A stretch of 8,148 bases of DNA from JAHQVI01 sp964407075 (GCA_964407075.1 CAYOUE010000149.1:1-8148); one strand, 5' to 3'; shown: positions 1-5,985, numbered from the stretch's first letter. Made by a program: numbers and translations. Notes: a model not told the origin generated them from the letters alone.

Positions 1-926
1 ACCGCATCGGCGTCGTTCCACGCCAGTTCCAGCGCGACTTCCGCCGTCTTCTCCAGCCCTAGCTTCTCGATGTCCTCGATCGTCAGCACGTTGGTCTGGC
101 GCTTGCGGGCTTCGGCGACGCCATACCGCGGCACCTGCCAGCCGCCAATCCCGAGCTGCACGAGATTGGTTGCGGGCACGTTCTCCATGTTGGTCGCCCA
201 GTACCAGGGCGTGGTGTGCATCCGCTCGTCGAGATCCTTTTCCTGAATGTCGATATGGCGGTCGAAATGGATGATGCCGATGCGTTTGGACGTGCACTGA
301 GCGATGCCGCGCACGCAGGGGAAGCCGATGGAATGGTCGCCGCCAAGCATGATCGGCAGTGCGCCGGACGAGAAGACATGGGAAACGCCGCGCGTGATCT
401 GGTCGAAGCTCTTCTCCAGATTGGCCGGGATGGTGAACACGTCGCCGACATCGCACAGGGTCATCTGCTCGCGCAAGTCGACGCCCATCTCGTAATTATA
501 GGGCGTATAGAGCGCAGAAATGCGCCGCATCCCCTGCGGGCCGAAGCGCGTGCCGGGACGGTAGGTCGTGCCGCTGTCGAACGGAATACCGAGCACCGCT
601 GCGTCATATTTCCCGACATCGCGGACATTCTCTATATAGGGCGCTTTCAGGAAGGTGTTGATCCCGGCAAAATGGGGCAGCTCGCCGCGCGCGAAGGTCG
701 GGATCGACTTGTCGGTGATGCTGTCCGCGCCGGGCAGGCCCATGTCGAGCGCCCATTGCTGCTCGCGCCGCCACCCGTCCTCCGGCAGCTTGCCCTCCGC
801 CTCAACGGCTTTCCAGCCGCGCGTCTCTCTGGAATTGAAGTCCGGATGGTGGGCGCGGCCGCGCCTTGCATGGAGCGGAAAGGCTTGCGCCGGACGGCGG
901 GCGCGAAAAGGAAATGCGTCAGGCAT
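1..926 (-). CDS. gdmH: Ureohydrolase, probable Ni-dependent guanidine hydrolase (C-terminus beyond window edge)
   Basis: The frame is open from ATG at 926 to the left edge (308 codons, no stop), so the C-terminus is missing. It belongs to the arginase/agmatinase fold family. Metal-site motifs seen are GGDH (residues 195-198) and HFDRHID (220-226); the usual third motif (SFDxD type) should lie just past the edge. Arginases normally read DAHxD where this protein has DRHID. It also has about 100 residues before the core motif at GIPFDSGTTYRPGTRFGP (113-130), longer than typical agmatinases and like the cyanobacterial guanidine hydrolase Sll1077. That family hydrolyses guanidine to urea plus ammonia in the cytoplasm. 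The start overlaps the ATPase gene by 8 nt and is preceded by GGCGGAG six bases upstream, suggesting translational coupling. The riboswitch at the head of the operon supports guanidine as substrate. Alternatives are agmatinase or another guanidino-acid hydrolase. Family assignment is firm; the substrate is inferred. Confidence 0.85.
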   Translation of the reverse strand, partial: MPDAFPFRARRPAQAFPLHARRGRAHHPDFNSRETRGWKAVEAEGKLPEDGWRREQQWALDMGLPGADSITDKSIPTFARGELPHFAGINTFLKAPYIENVRDVGKYDAAVLGIPFDSGTTYRPGTRFGPQGMRRISALYTPYNYEMGVDLREQMTLCDVGDVFTIPANLEKSFDQITRGVSHVFSSGALPIMLGGDHSIGFPCVRGIAQCTSKRIGIIHFDRHIDIQEKDLDERMHTTPWYWATNMENVPATNLVQLGIGGWQVPRYGVAEARKRQTNVLTIEDIEKLGLEKTAEVALELAWNDADA

Positions 927-1710
927 GGAGAACTCCGCCGGTTGTGAGCGTTTCATTGGCAAGAAATTCCGCGGCTTTGAGCTGATCCTTCGGCGCGGCG
1001 TCCTTCAGCTTCAGATCGTAGGTGATCGTCGCGCCGTATGCGTTCGGAAAGTCGGGATCGTGGCGGACCTTGTCGAATACGATCAGCCGCGTGCCAAGCT
1101 TGAAGGCCTCGCCAATGTCGTGCGTCACCATGAACACCGTCATTCCGTGCTGGCGCCACAGATCGAGCAGCAGTCCGTGCATGTCCGCGCGCACGCCCGG
1201 ATCGAGCGCGCCGAACGGCTCGTCGAGAAGCAGGATGCGCGGGTTTTTCATGAGACTCTGGGCGATGGCGAGGCGCTGCTGCATCCCACCCGAAAGCTGC
1301 GCGGGGTAGCGGTCACGCACATGGGCAAGCCCGATCCTTTCGAGCAGCGCGGACGCATTTTCCTCTGCCGCGCGGCGGTGCGAGCCGAATGTGCGGGCGA
1401 GGAACGGCGAGCTTTCGAAATCGGCGGCGAGCATCAGGTTCCCATGCACTGTCAGGTGAGGAAAGACGGAATAGCGCTGAAACACGATGCCCCGGTCCGG
1501 CGCCGGCTCGCCGGGAAGGGTCTCGCCGCCGATCAGGATCTCGCCGCGCGACGCCGCTTCCTGCCCGAGCAGAATGCGCAGGAAGGTCGATTTACCGCAG
1601 CCGGACGCGCCGACGATTGTGCAGAACGCACCCATTTCCACATCGAGGCTGACGCGCTCCAGAACGGGTACGCCGCCATAATCCTTGTAGATATTCCGTA
1701 CTGAGATCAT
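919..1710 (-). CDS. ABC transporter ATP-binding protein, NitT/TauT type, probable guanidine importer
   Basis: This 263-residue cytoplasmic ATPase would energise uptake through the adjacent permease. All nucleotide-binding motifs are present: Walker A GASGCGKST (34-42), Q-loop Q78, signature LSGGMQQR (139-146), Walker B ILLLDEP (159-165), D-loop ALD and switch His197 in THD. Its pattern is that of the nitrate/sulfonate/taurine importer ATPases (SsuB/TauB-like). A C-terminal tail of about 60 residues follows the switch His. It starts three bases after the permease stop (TAG CTC ATG), and its last 8 nt overlap the start of the ureohydrolase gene, so the three genes form one tight transcriptional unit. 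Substrate assignment to guanidine comes from the riboswitch-controlled context, not from this protein. Confidence 0.93.
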   Translation of the reverse strand: MISVRNIYKDYGGVPVLERVSLDVEMGAFCTIVGASGCGKSTFLRILLGQEAASRGEILIGGETLPGEPAPDRGIVFQRYSVFPHLTVHGNLMLAADFESSPFLARTFGSHRRAAEENASALLERIGLAHVRDRYPAQLSGGMQQRLAIAQSLMKNPRILLLDEPFGALDPGVRADMHGLLLDLWRQHGMTVFMVTHDIGEAFKLGTRLIVFDKVRHDPDFPNAYGATITYDLKLKDAAPKDQLKAAEFLANETLTTGGVLHA

Positions 1711-1713
1711 GAG

Positions 1714-2535
1714 CTACATCGCGCCGCCCCGGTCGTGCGCCCAGGGAAACAGCCAGCGGGAGGTCGTCATCAGCGCCCGGTCGATCAGATAGGCGATCAG
1801 CGTGATCCAGGCAACGTAAGGCAATATGACGTCCATGGCCAGATAGCGGCGCACCAGGAATATCCGATAGCCCAGGCCTTCGGTCGAGGCAATCGCTTCG
1901 GCGGAGACGAGGAAGATCCACGCCGGGACGAGGCCGAGCCGTATGGCGAGGATCAGCCGCGGCAAGATCTGCGGGACGACGATACGGACGATCAGTTGCC
2001 AGCTCGATGCGCCGAGCGTCTGGGCCTTGACGATCATTTCCTGAGGCAACTCGCTTGCAGCCTGTGCGACCGAGCGGGTCATGACCAGCGCCGTTCCGAT
2101 CACGATCAGCATGATCTTCGAGGTTTCGCCGAGGCCGAAGACGATGAACAGGATAGGCAGGATCGTGATCGGCGGGATCAGCGACAGCGTGGCGATGAAT
2201 GTCGCGAGCAAGCTGCGCATTTTCGGGATGATGCCAATCGGCACGCCGATGAAGAGGGCGAGCATGGCGGAGATGCCCATGCCTGCGGCGAGGCGCTGGA
2301 GGCTGGCGAATGTGTCCGTCCACAGAAGATAATTGCCCGAGCGCTGGTCTGCTTGGGTTGCGAGTCGCCAGAAGGCTTCGCCCATCGACTGGAAGGACGG
2401 CAGCAGCTTGTCGGCCGGGTTCGCTTCGAGGCGGATCTGGCTGGCGATGCTGTAGATGACGATGAGCGCGATGAAGGGAAGCGCGGCCAGCATGATCTGC
2501 ACCGGCGGCGACGCTCTCTGATTGATCAGACGCAT
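1714..2535 (-). CDS. ABC transporter permease, NitT/TauT (BPD_transp_1) type, probable guanidine importer
   Basis: This 273-residue inner-membrane protein has about six hydrophobic segments, near residues 13-31, 86-106, 112-134, 140-156, 193-215 and 236-252. The cytoplasmic EAA loop that contacts the ATPase is visible at about 166-192 (EMIVKAQTLGASSW through QILP), and a GLGY motif follows at 220-223, both typical of nitrate/taurine-type permeases. The ATG at 2535 has a strong ribosome-binding site, AGGGAGG, seven bases upstream, which sets the start. It lies three bases upstream of the ATPase gene. It is separated from the binding-protein gene by a 270-nt spacer with two palindromic repeats, which probably reduces permease expression relative to the binding protein. 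Import of guanidine is inferred from operon context. Confidence 0.92.
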   Translation of the reverse strand: MRLINQRASPPVQIMLAALPFIALIVIYSIASQIRLEANPADKLLPSFQSMGEAFWRLATQADQRSGNYLLWTDTFASLQRLAAGMGISAMLALFIGVPIGIIPKMRSLLATFIATLSLIPPITILPILFIVFGLGETSKIMLIVIGTALVMTRSVAQAASELPQEMIVKAQTLGASSWQLIVRIVVPQILPRLILAIRLGLVPAWIFLVSAEAIASTEGLGYRIFLVRRYLAMDVILPYVAWITLIAYLIDRALMTTSRWLFPWAHDRGGAM

Positions 2536-2574
2536 GATGCGGCCTCCCTTGATCTTTCTTCTCTACCTTCTCTA

Positions 2575-2624
2575 CCCCTCACCCGCACGCTGCGCGTGCG
2601 CCCTCTCCCGCATGGGGAGAGGGC
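2575..2624. repeat. REP-like palindromic repeat, copy A
   Basis: The core is a perfect 10-bp hairpin, GCCCTCTCCC (2600-2609) with GGGAGAGGGC (2615-2624) around a 5-nt loop. Next to it is a second small hairpin, CGCACG/CGTGCG (2584-2600), then the arm CCCCTCACCCG (2575-2585). Copy B at 2711-2759 has the same parts in opposite orientation. It lies between the binding-protein and permease genes of the guanidine operon and would be transcribed with them. Confidence 0.8.
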
Positions 2625-2710
2625 CTATATGCCGAACGTACCGCCATACAACTGAACCTCAAAAAGCAAGCAGCAGAGAGGTTATCATCAAACTTTTCAG
2701 CTTGCTCCTT

Positions 2711-2759
2711 GCCCTCTCCCCTCGCGGGAGAGGGCGGTGCGATTGCGCCGGGTGAGGGG
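2711..2759. repeat. REP-like palindromic repeat, copy B (inverted relative to copy A)
   Basis: It has the same 10-bp hairpin, GCCCTCTCCC (2711-2720) with GGGAGAGGGC (2726-2735) and a 5-nt loop. An imperfect GGTGC/GCGCC hairpin follows, then the arm CGGGTGAGGGG (2749-2759), the reverse complement of copy A's outer arm. The pair could fold into one long structure in the mRNA. A shorter inverted repeat, AGCAAGC/GCTTGCT (2665-2671 and 2700-2706), is nested between the copies. The rest of the 2536-2805 spacer shows no gene. Confidence 0.8.
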
Positions 2760-2805
2760 GCGTTGCGGTCTCATGGGATAATAATAATCTGTATGCGGAG
2801 TGCTA

Positions 2806-3867
2806 TCAAAGCCCGCCGTCCGCGGCCATCTCCATATATGTCGTGTCGAAACGGAGCTTGACGTTGTTTTCGTCACCCGTCACCTCGCCGCCCGGATAGG
2901 CGACGCCGACGTAATCCGCGCTCGGAGCGCCTTCGCCGAGAATGCCGTGATCGAACAGGAACTTGGCGACGAAGGTCATCGTCTTGGGCAGGTCCGCGCT
3001 CTTGGTGAATTCGACGGCTTCGGCGGGCGTGTAGAACATCTGCGTGGTGGCGAGCTGCGCGTCGTATCCGGCCAGATCGGTGCCCGAGGCTTCGGCCATC
3101 GCCGAGCGCGCGGCTTTCCCGGCGTCATCATCCTTCGACATGATGCTCATCATCTCGTACCACGCGCCGACAAGCGCCTTGCCGAAATCCGGATTGTCCT
3201 TCAGTGTCTCGGTGTTGACCATCATGATGTCGATGATCTCACCGGGGATGGCCGCGGAATCGAAGACCTGCGTCGAATCGGGCATGGCGGCGATTTCCGA
3301 CAGCAGCGGGTTCCATGTCACGACCGAGGTGACGTCCGGCGTCGAATAGGCGGCGACCATGTCGGCGTCGGACGTGTTGACGACGGTGATGTCCTGCTCG
3401 CTCAGGCCAACGCTTTCGAGCGCGCGCGCCAGCAGGTAATGCGACACGGACAGCTCGACCAGATTGACGCTCTGCCCCTTGATGTCCTCAAGCTTGTCCT
3501 TGCCCTTCAGCACGATGCCGTCATTGCCGTTGGAATAGTCGCCCACAATCAGCGCGGTCGTATCGACGCCGCCGCCCGCCGGGATCGACAGCGCGTCCAT
3601 ATTCGTCATCGAGCAGCCGTCATAGGCCCCCGCCGTATACTGATTGATCGACTCCACATAATCGTTGATCTGAACGATCTCGACGGTGATGCCGTATTTG
3701 TCGGCCCATTTCTTCATCAGGCCGCTGTCCTGCATATAGCCCCACGGCATCCAGCCGACATAGATCGACCAGCAGACCTTGAAATCCTTCTTGGCTTCGG
3801 CTTGCGCGGTGGCAACGGGCAGGAGTAGCGACAGTGCGAACAGGGCGGCAAATGCGCGTCTCATCAT
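2806..3867 (-). CDS. Periplasmic substrate-binding protein of guanidine/urea-carboxylase-type ABC transporter
   Basis: This 353-residue periplasmic binding protein begins with a Sec signal peptide: MMRR, a hydrophobic stretch at 5-21 and a probable cleavage after AQA (21-23). The mature protein resembles the family annotated as putative urea ABC transporter binding protein (urea carboxylase region), which recurs in ykkC/guanidine-I-regulated operons. Early aromatic residues Trp33, Tyr36, Trp39 and Trp42 could help bind a small cation, which is inference. The start at 3867 has GAGAGGA about eight bases upstream and gives the signal peptide directly at the N-terminus. The same frame stays open another 104 codons upstream, but that part is the riboswitch leader and not protein. 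It is the first gene of the operon, with a leader of about 285 nt. Confidence 0.92.
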   Translation of the reverse strand: MMRRAFAALFALSLLLPVATAQAEAKKDFKVCWSIYVGWMPWGYMQDSGLMKKWADKYGITVEIVQINDYVESINQYTAGAYDGCSMTNMDALSIPAGGGVDTTALIVGDYSNGNDGIVLKGKDKLEDIKGQSVNLVELSVSHYLLARALESVGLSEQDITVVNTSDADMVAAYSTPDVTSVVTWNPLLSEIAAMPDSTQVFDSAAIPGEIIDIMMVNTETLKDNPDFGKALVGAWYEMMSIMSKDDDAGKAARSAMAEASGTDLAGYDAQLATTQMFYTPAEAVEFTKSADLPKTMTFVAKFLFDHGILGEGAPSADYVGVAYPGGEVTGDENNVKLRFDTTYMEMAADGGL

Positions 3868-3937
3868 GACTCGGTTCCTCTCAAAGCGTGTTTGCGGCCC
3901 TGATGAAGGAACCGCGCGGGCTTTGTTCGCCGAGCGC

Positions 3938-3983
3938 AAAACGGGAGGAGTTTGCGCGCGGCAAACTGTGCAGTGACCTCCCG
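3938..3983 (-). terminator. Riboswitch-controlled intrinsic terminator (expression platform)
   Basis: On the minus strand CGGGAGG (3983-3977) can pair with CCTCCCG (3948-3942). Stacked inside is a perfect 7-bp hairpin, AGTTTGC/GCAAACT (3967-3961 and 3955-3949) with loop CGCGC. The 3' strand is a continuous 14 nt, the 5' strand has a 9-nt bulge (3976-3968), and TTTT (3941-3938) follows. CGGGAGG is also the conserved 3' end of the guanidine-I aptamer, so ligand-stabilised aptamer and terminator are mutually exclusive. This gives an ON switch: guanidine prevents termination. Confidence 0.8.
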
Positions 3984-4152
3984 GGATTTTGTCCCGCCGT
4001 GGCTCCGGCCCAGTGCAACGCGCTTTCGTTAGAACGCGGACAGTTGCGCTAAACATGAAGATCAGATCAACGCCGGTTGATCTGCCCTCGCCGGAGTGCA
4101 TCTCTCGGACCAGCGCCGCGAATTGCGGCCGGAACCCTAGACGCGCTGCACG
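3976..4152 (-). promoter_or_regulatory. Guanidine-I riboswitch (ykkC class) aptamer
   Basis: The minus strand carries the characteristic conserved boxes of the ykkC RNA in order. They are CTAGGGTTCCG (4140-4130), CTGGTCCGAGAG (4113-4102), CACGG (4001-3997) and GGGACAAAATCCCGGGAGG (3995-3977). A 5-bp hairpin, GCCGC/GCGGC with loop AATTC, sits between the first two boxes. GTGCAGCGCG (4151-4142) pairs with CGCGTTGCAC (4022-4013) through ten pairs including one G-U, a plausible P1 stem. The class binds guanidinium and activates uptake, efflux or degradation genes. It lies directly upstream of the binding-protein gene, 109 nt before its start codon, and overlaps the terminator. A hairpin (4083-4064) occupies the variable region. 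Confidence 0.93.
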
Positions 4153-4163
4153 TCCCATCCGTC

Positions 4164-4178
4164 GCAAGGGCTGTGCCA
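4164..4178 (-). promoter_or_regulatory. Candidate sigma-54 (RpoN) promoter of the guanidine operon
   Basis: The minus strand reads TGGCAC-AGCCC-TTGC, matching the core sigma-54 -24/-12 consensus (TGGCAC-N5-TTGC), with the invariant GG and GC dinucleotides separated by exactly 10 nt. Counting from the GC, transcription would start at about 4153-4151, where the P1 stem of the riboswitch begins. This coincidence of two independent signals is the best support. Flanking consensus positions differ (G before TGG, A after CAC). Sigma-54 use would imply an enhancer-binding activator such as NtrC and nitrogen-status control. Confidence 0.72.
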
Positions 4179-4317
4179 CTTGTATGGAAAGCGGTCTTAG
4201 ATACTGATTTTAAAGGATAATTATCGCCAAGTGGCGGAGTAGCATTAGGTCAGCAATGGTGCAGGCAATATTTTTAGTCAATTGCGGGCACGTCTGCCGC
4301 TAATTTGGGCACAAAGC

Positions 4318-4340
4318 AAAAGCCCGACTCAAGCCGGGGC
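4318..4340 (-). terminator. Intrinsic terminator downstream of sodB
   Basis: The minus strand reads GCCCCGGCTTGAGTCGGGC followed by TTTT: a seven-pair stem with one bulged C and a TTGA loop. It lies about 150 nt after the sodB stop, beyond the palindromic repeat at 4356-4470, and upstream of the guanidine operon promoter, so it would insulate that operon from sodB transcription. Confidence 0.6.
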
Positions 4341-4355
4341 AACGCTCTCGCTCAT

Positions 4356-4470
4356 GTCGTCCCGGACGAAGCGCAGCGAAGATCCGGGATCCATTCTGCT
4401 TGCCATCCGGCATATTTGACTGAAAAATCAATGGACCCCGGACAGCGCCTGCGGCGCTTCCGGGGCGACG
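4356..4470. repeat. Imperfect palindromic intergenic repeat (alphaproteobacterial RPE-like)
   Basis: The outer arms are GTCGTCCCGGA (4356-4366) and TCCGGGGCGAC (4459-4469), reverse complementary except for one base. Inner elements GATCCGGGATCCATT and AATGGACCCCGGAC are partly complementary. The arms contain GAAGCGCAGCGAAG-like and GCGCCTGCGGCGC segments. This layout is common in dispersed palindromic repeats of alphaproteobacterial genomes; the match to that class is from memory. No coding potential is supported. Confidence 0.6.
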
Positions 4471-4490
4471 AAAATCCATTACGCTTGGCT

Positions 4491-5087
4491 TTACGCCGCC
4501 GCGAACATCTGCTCGACATAGTCCCAGTTGATGAGGTTGTCGAACCAGGCTTCGAGATATTTCGGGCGCGCATTGCGGTAGTCGATGTAATAGGAGTGTT
4601 CCCACACATCGCAGCCGAGCAGCGGCTTGGCGCCATGCACGAGCGGATTTTCGCCGTTCGGCGTCTTCATCACTTCGAGCTTGCCGTCCTTCATCGCCAG
4701 CCAGCACCAGCCGGAGCCGAACTGCCCCTTGCCCGCCTCGATGAAGTCGTTGCGGAACTTGTCGAAGCCGCCGAGATCGCTGTCGATGCGCGACTGCAGG
4801 CTGCCCGGAATTTTCGTTCCGCCCCCGCCGGGCTTCATCCATTTCCAGAAATGAATGTGGTTGTAGTGCTGCGCCGCGTTGTTGAAGAGCGGCTGGTTCT
4901 TGCCGAACGAGCCGGTCACGACGTCTTCGAGCGCGTTGCCTTCCAGCCCGGAGCCGGCCAGCAGCTTGTTGCCCGTCTCAACATAAGCGTTGTGGTGCTT
5001 GTCGTGATGATACTCCAGCGTTTCCTTGGACATGTAAGGCTGCAACGCATCGTAAGCGTAGGGAAGATCTGGGAGTTCGAAGGACAC
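4491..5087 (-). CDS. sodB: Superoxide dismutase, iron type
   Basis: This 198-residue cytoplasmic enzyme disproportionates superoxide to oxygen and hydrogen peroxide. It is full length for the Fe/Mn family. Predicted metal ligands are His27 (in EYHHDKHH), His77 (in QHYNHIHFW), Asp160 and His164 (in CDVWEHSYYIDY). Gln73, four residues before His77, matches the active-site Gln position of iron enzymes; Mn enzymes usually have Gly there. A cambialistic enzyme cannot be excluded. The start is taken as GTG at 5087 because AAGGAG lies just upstream and the protein then begins SFELPDLPYAYDAL as expected. An in-frame ATG at 5195 would add 36 unconserved residues and falls inside the upstream terminator hairpin. 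A weak promoter candidate, TTGCGC-N17-TACGTT, lies in 5112-5153. It is probably monocistronic, with a terminator on both sides. Confidence 0.95.
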   Translation of the reverse strand: MSFELPDLPYAYDALQPYMSKETLEYHHDKHHNAYVETGNKLLAGSGLEGNALEDVVTGSFGKNQPLFNNAAQHYNHIHFWKWMKPGGGGTKIPGSLQSRIDSDLGGFDKFRNDFIEAGKGQFGSGWCWLAMKDGKLEVMKTPNGENPLVHGAKPLLGCDVWEHSYYIDYRNARPKYLEAWFDNLINWDYVEQMFAAA

Positions 5088-5163
5088 TTTTCTCTCCTTG
5101 AAGCTGCGCCTGTCGGTGTCCCGCGAAACGTAATCTTTGTTTGGGGATGGCGCAAGCCGGGAG

Positions 5164-5200
5164 AAAAAAAGGGGCATGAAGTCCCTGAACTTCATGCCCC
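5164..5200 (-). terminator. Strong intrinsic terminator downstream of the isochorismatase-family gene
   Basis: The minus strand has a perfect 11-bp stem, GGGGCATGAAG (5200-5190) with CTTCATGCCCC (5181-5171), around an 8-nt loop and followed by seven T (5170-5164). It ends transcription coming from 5866-5330 and separates it from sodB. Confidence 0.88.
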
Positions 5201-5279
5201 CGATATTGCCGAGGAAAGTCTTCTGGATGACACAGGGATTTGACGCGACAAATATCCGCTATCGCCGCTGAACGCTTTC

Positions 5280-5294
5280 TGAACGCAGCGTTCA
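5280..5294. other. Perfect palindrome TGAACGC-A-GCGTTCA
   Basis: A 7+1+7 inverted repeat, preceded by a direct copy of TGAACGC at 5269-5275. It lies 36 nt after the stop of the isochorismatase-family gene. No T-run follows on either strand, so it is not an obvious terminator; an operator or mRNA hairpin is possible. The rest of 5201-5329 shows no gene. Confidence 0.35.
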
Positions 5295-5329
5295 GGCCCT
5301 TTTCAAGAGCACGTTCCCGCGGGGAGAGT

Positions 5330-5866
5330 CTATTTGATGAGCGCCTGAAGCGGCTTGAACTCCGGCGTTCCGGCGCGTTCGAGCCACTCGAAAATAATCA
5401 TTTCGGTATCGACAATGAAAGCGCCCGCGCGCTCCATGCGGCGGGTTGCGAGCGCGTGGCTGAGATCCGCGCGCGATCCGATCGCATCGGCTGCGACGAA
5501 AACCTCGAACCCGTCGGCGATGAGATCGAGCGCCGTCTGAAGCACGCAGACATGCGATTCGATGCCCGCGACGACGACCTGTCCGCGTGCGCCATCGCGG
5601 TGGTCCTGGAGATGGTGGCGCAGGACGTCGTCGCGCATACAGGAAAAATCGATCTTGCCGTACGTTGCGCCGTAGCCGTTCAGGAGGTTCCGCAATGGTT
5701 CCACGGTCGGTCCCAGACCTTGCGGATACTGTTCGGAGACAGTGATGGGGATATTCAATATTTGGGCAGCTTTTATAATTTTTATAGTCTTATCAATAAT
5801 CGTTTCTTTTGATGGAATTGGCGCCAAGACCTTATCTTGTATGTCCACAATTAAAACCTGCGACAT
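5330..5866 (-). CDS. Isochorismatase-family (cysteine) hydrolase, ISOC1-like
   Basis: This 178-residue cytoplasmic protein has the family's Asp-Lys-Cys catalytic triad: Asp8 in VDIQDK, Lys71 in YGKIDFSC and Cys107 in GIESHVCV. The Ile102-Glu103 bond is at the usual cis-peptide place. SEQYPQGLGPTV (44-55) resembles the ISOC1/YcaC-like branch, whose physiological substrate is generally unknown. A specific reaction cannot be named. The start at 5866 is preferred over ATGs at 5887/5884 because those overlap a good -10 box (5888-5883). No Shine-Dalgarno is seen, which fits a very short leader. The first 45 or so codons are AT-rich with AUA and AAA codons, unlike the GC-rich remainder. It stands alone and ends in a strong terminator. 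Confidence 0.9.
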   Translation of the reverse strand: MSQVLIVDIQDKVLAPIPSKETIIDKTIKIIKAAQILNIPITVSEQYPQGLGPTVEPLRNLLNGYGATYGKIDFSCMRDDVLRHHLQDHRDGARGQVVVAGIESHVCVLQTALDLIADGFEVFVAADAIGSRADLSHALATRRMERAGAFIVDTEMIIFEWLERAGTPEFKPLQALIK

Positions 5867-5882
5867 ATTGCGTTGCATTCGC

Positions 5883-5891
5883 ATCATAGCA
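5883..5891 (-). promoter_or_regulatory. Candidate extended -10 promoter of the isochorismatase-family gene
   Basis: The minus strand reads TGC-TATGAT, an extended -10 element (TGn plus five of six matches to TATAAT). No convincing -35 lies 17-18 nt upstream. Transcription would start about ten bases before the ATG at 5866, giving a near-leaderless mRNA. Confidence 0.45.
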
Positions 5892-5985
5892 CAAGACTTT
5901 CATTCGAGTACGGGACCGGCATCACCAAACGGCATGATAGTCTAGATTAAAATGCTTCCATGTTGAAGCAAAACGTCCGGCGTCG

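Noticed and set aside
655..3828. Long plus-strand open frames (655-1704, 1735-2655, 2800-3828)
   Set aside because: They are antisense to well-supported ABC transporter genes and have the low-complexity Arg/Asp/His-rich composition of GC-rich shadow frames, with no recognisable domain.
3868..4179. 104-codon N-terminal extension of the binding protein
   Set aside because: This stretch is the riboswitch and terminator; the signal peptide and ribosome-binding site place the start at 3867.
4219..4240. TTGGCG-like -35 box for a sigma-70 promoter of the guanidine operon
   Set aside because: No good -10 lies at 16-18 nt, while the sigma-54 motif fits better and is correctly placed.
5088..5195. 36-codon extension of sodB from an ATG
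   Set aside because: It would start inside the upstream terminator hairpin and is not family-like; the GTG at 5087 has a good ribosome-binding site.
4305..5243. Plus-strand open frame across sodB
   Set aside because: It is antisense to a complete sodB with all metal ligands and runs through a repeat and two terminators.
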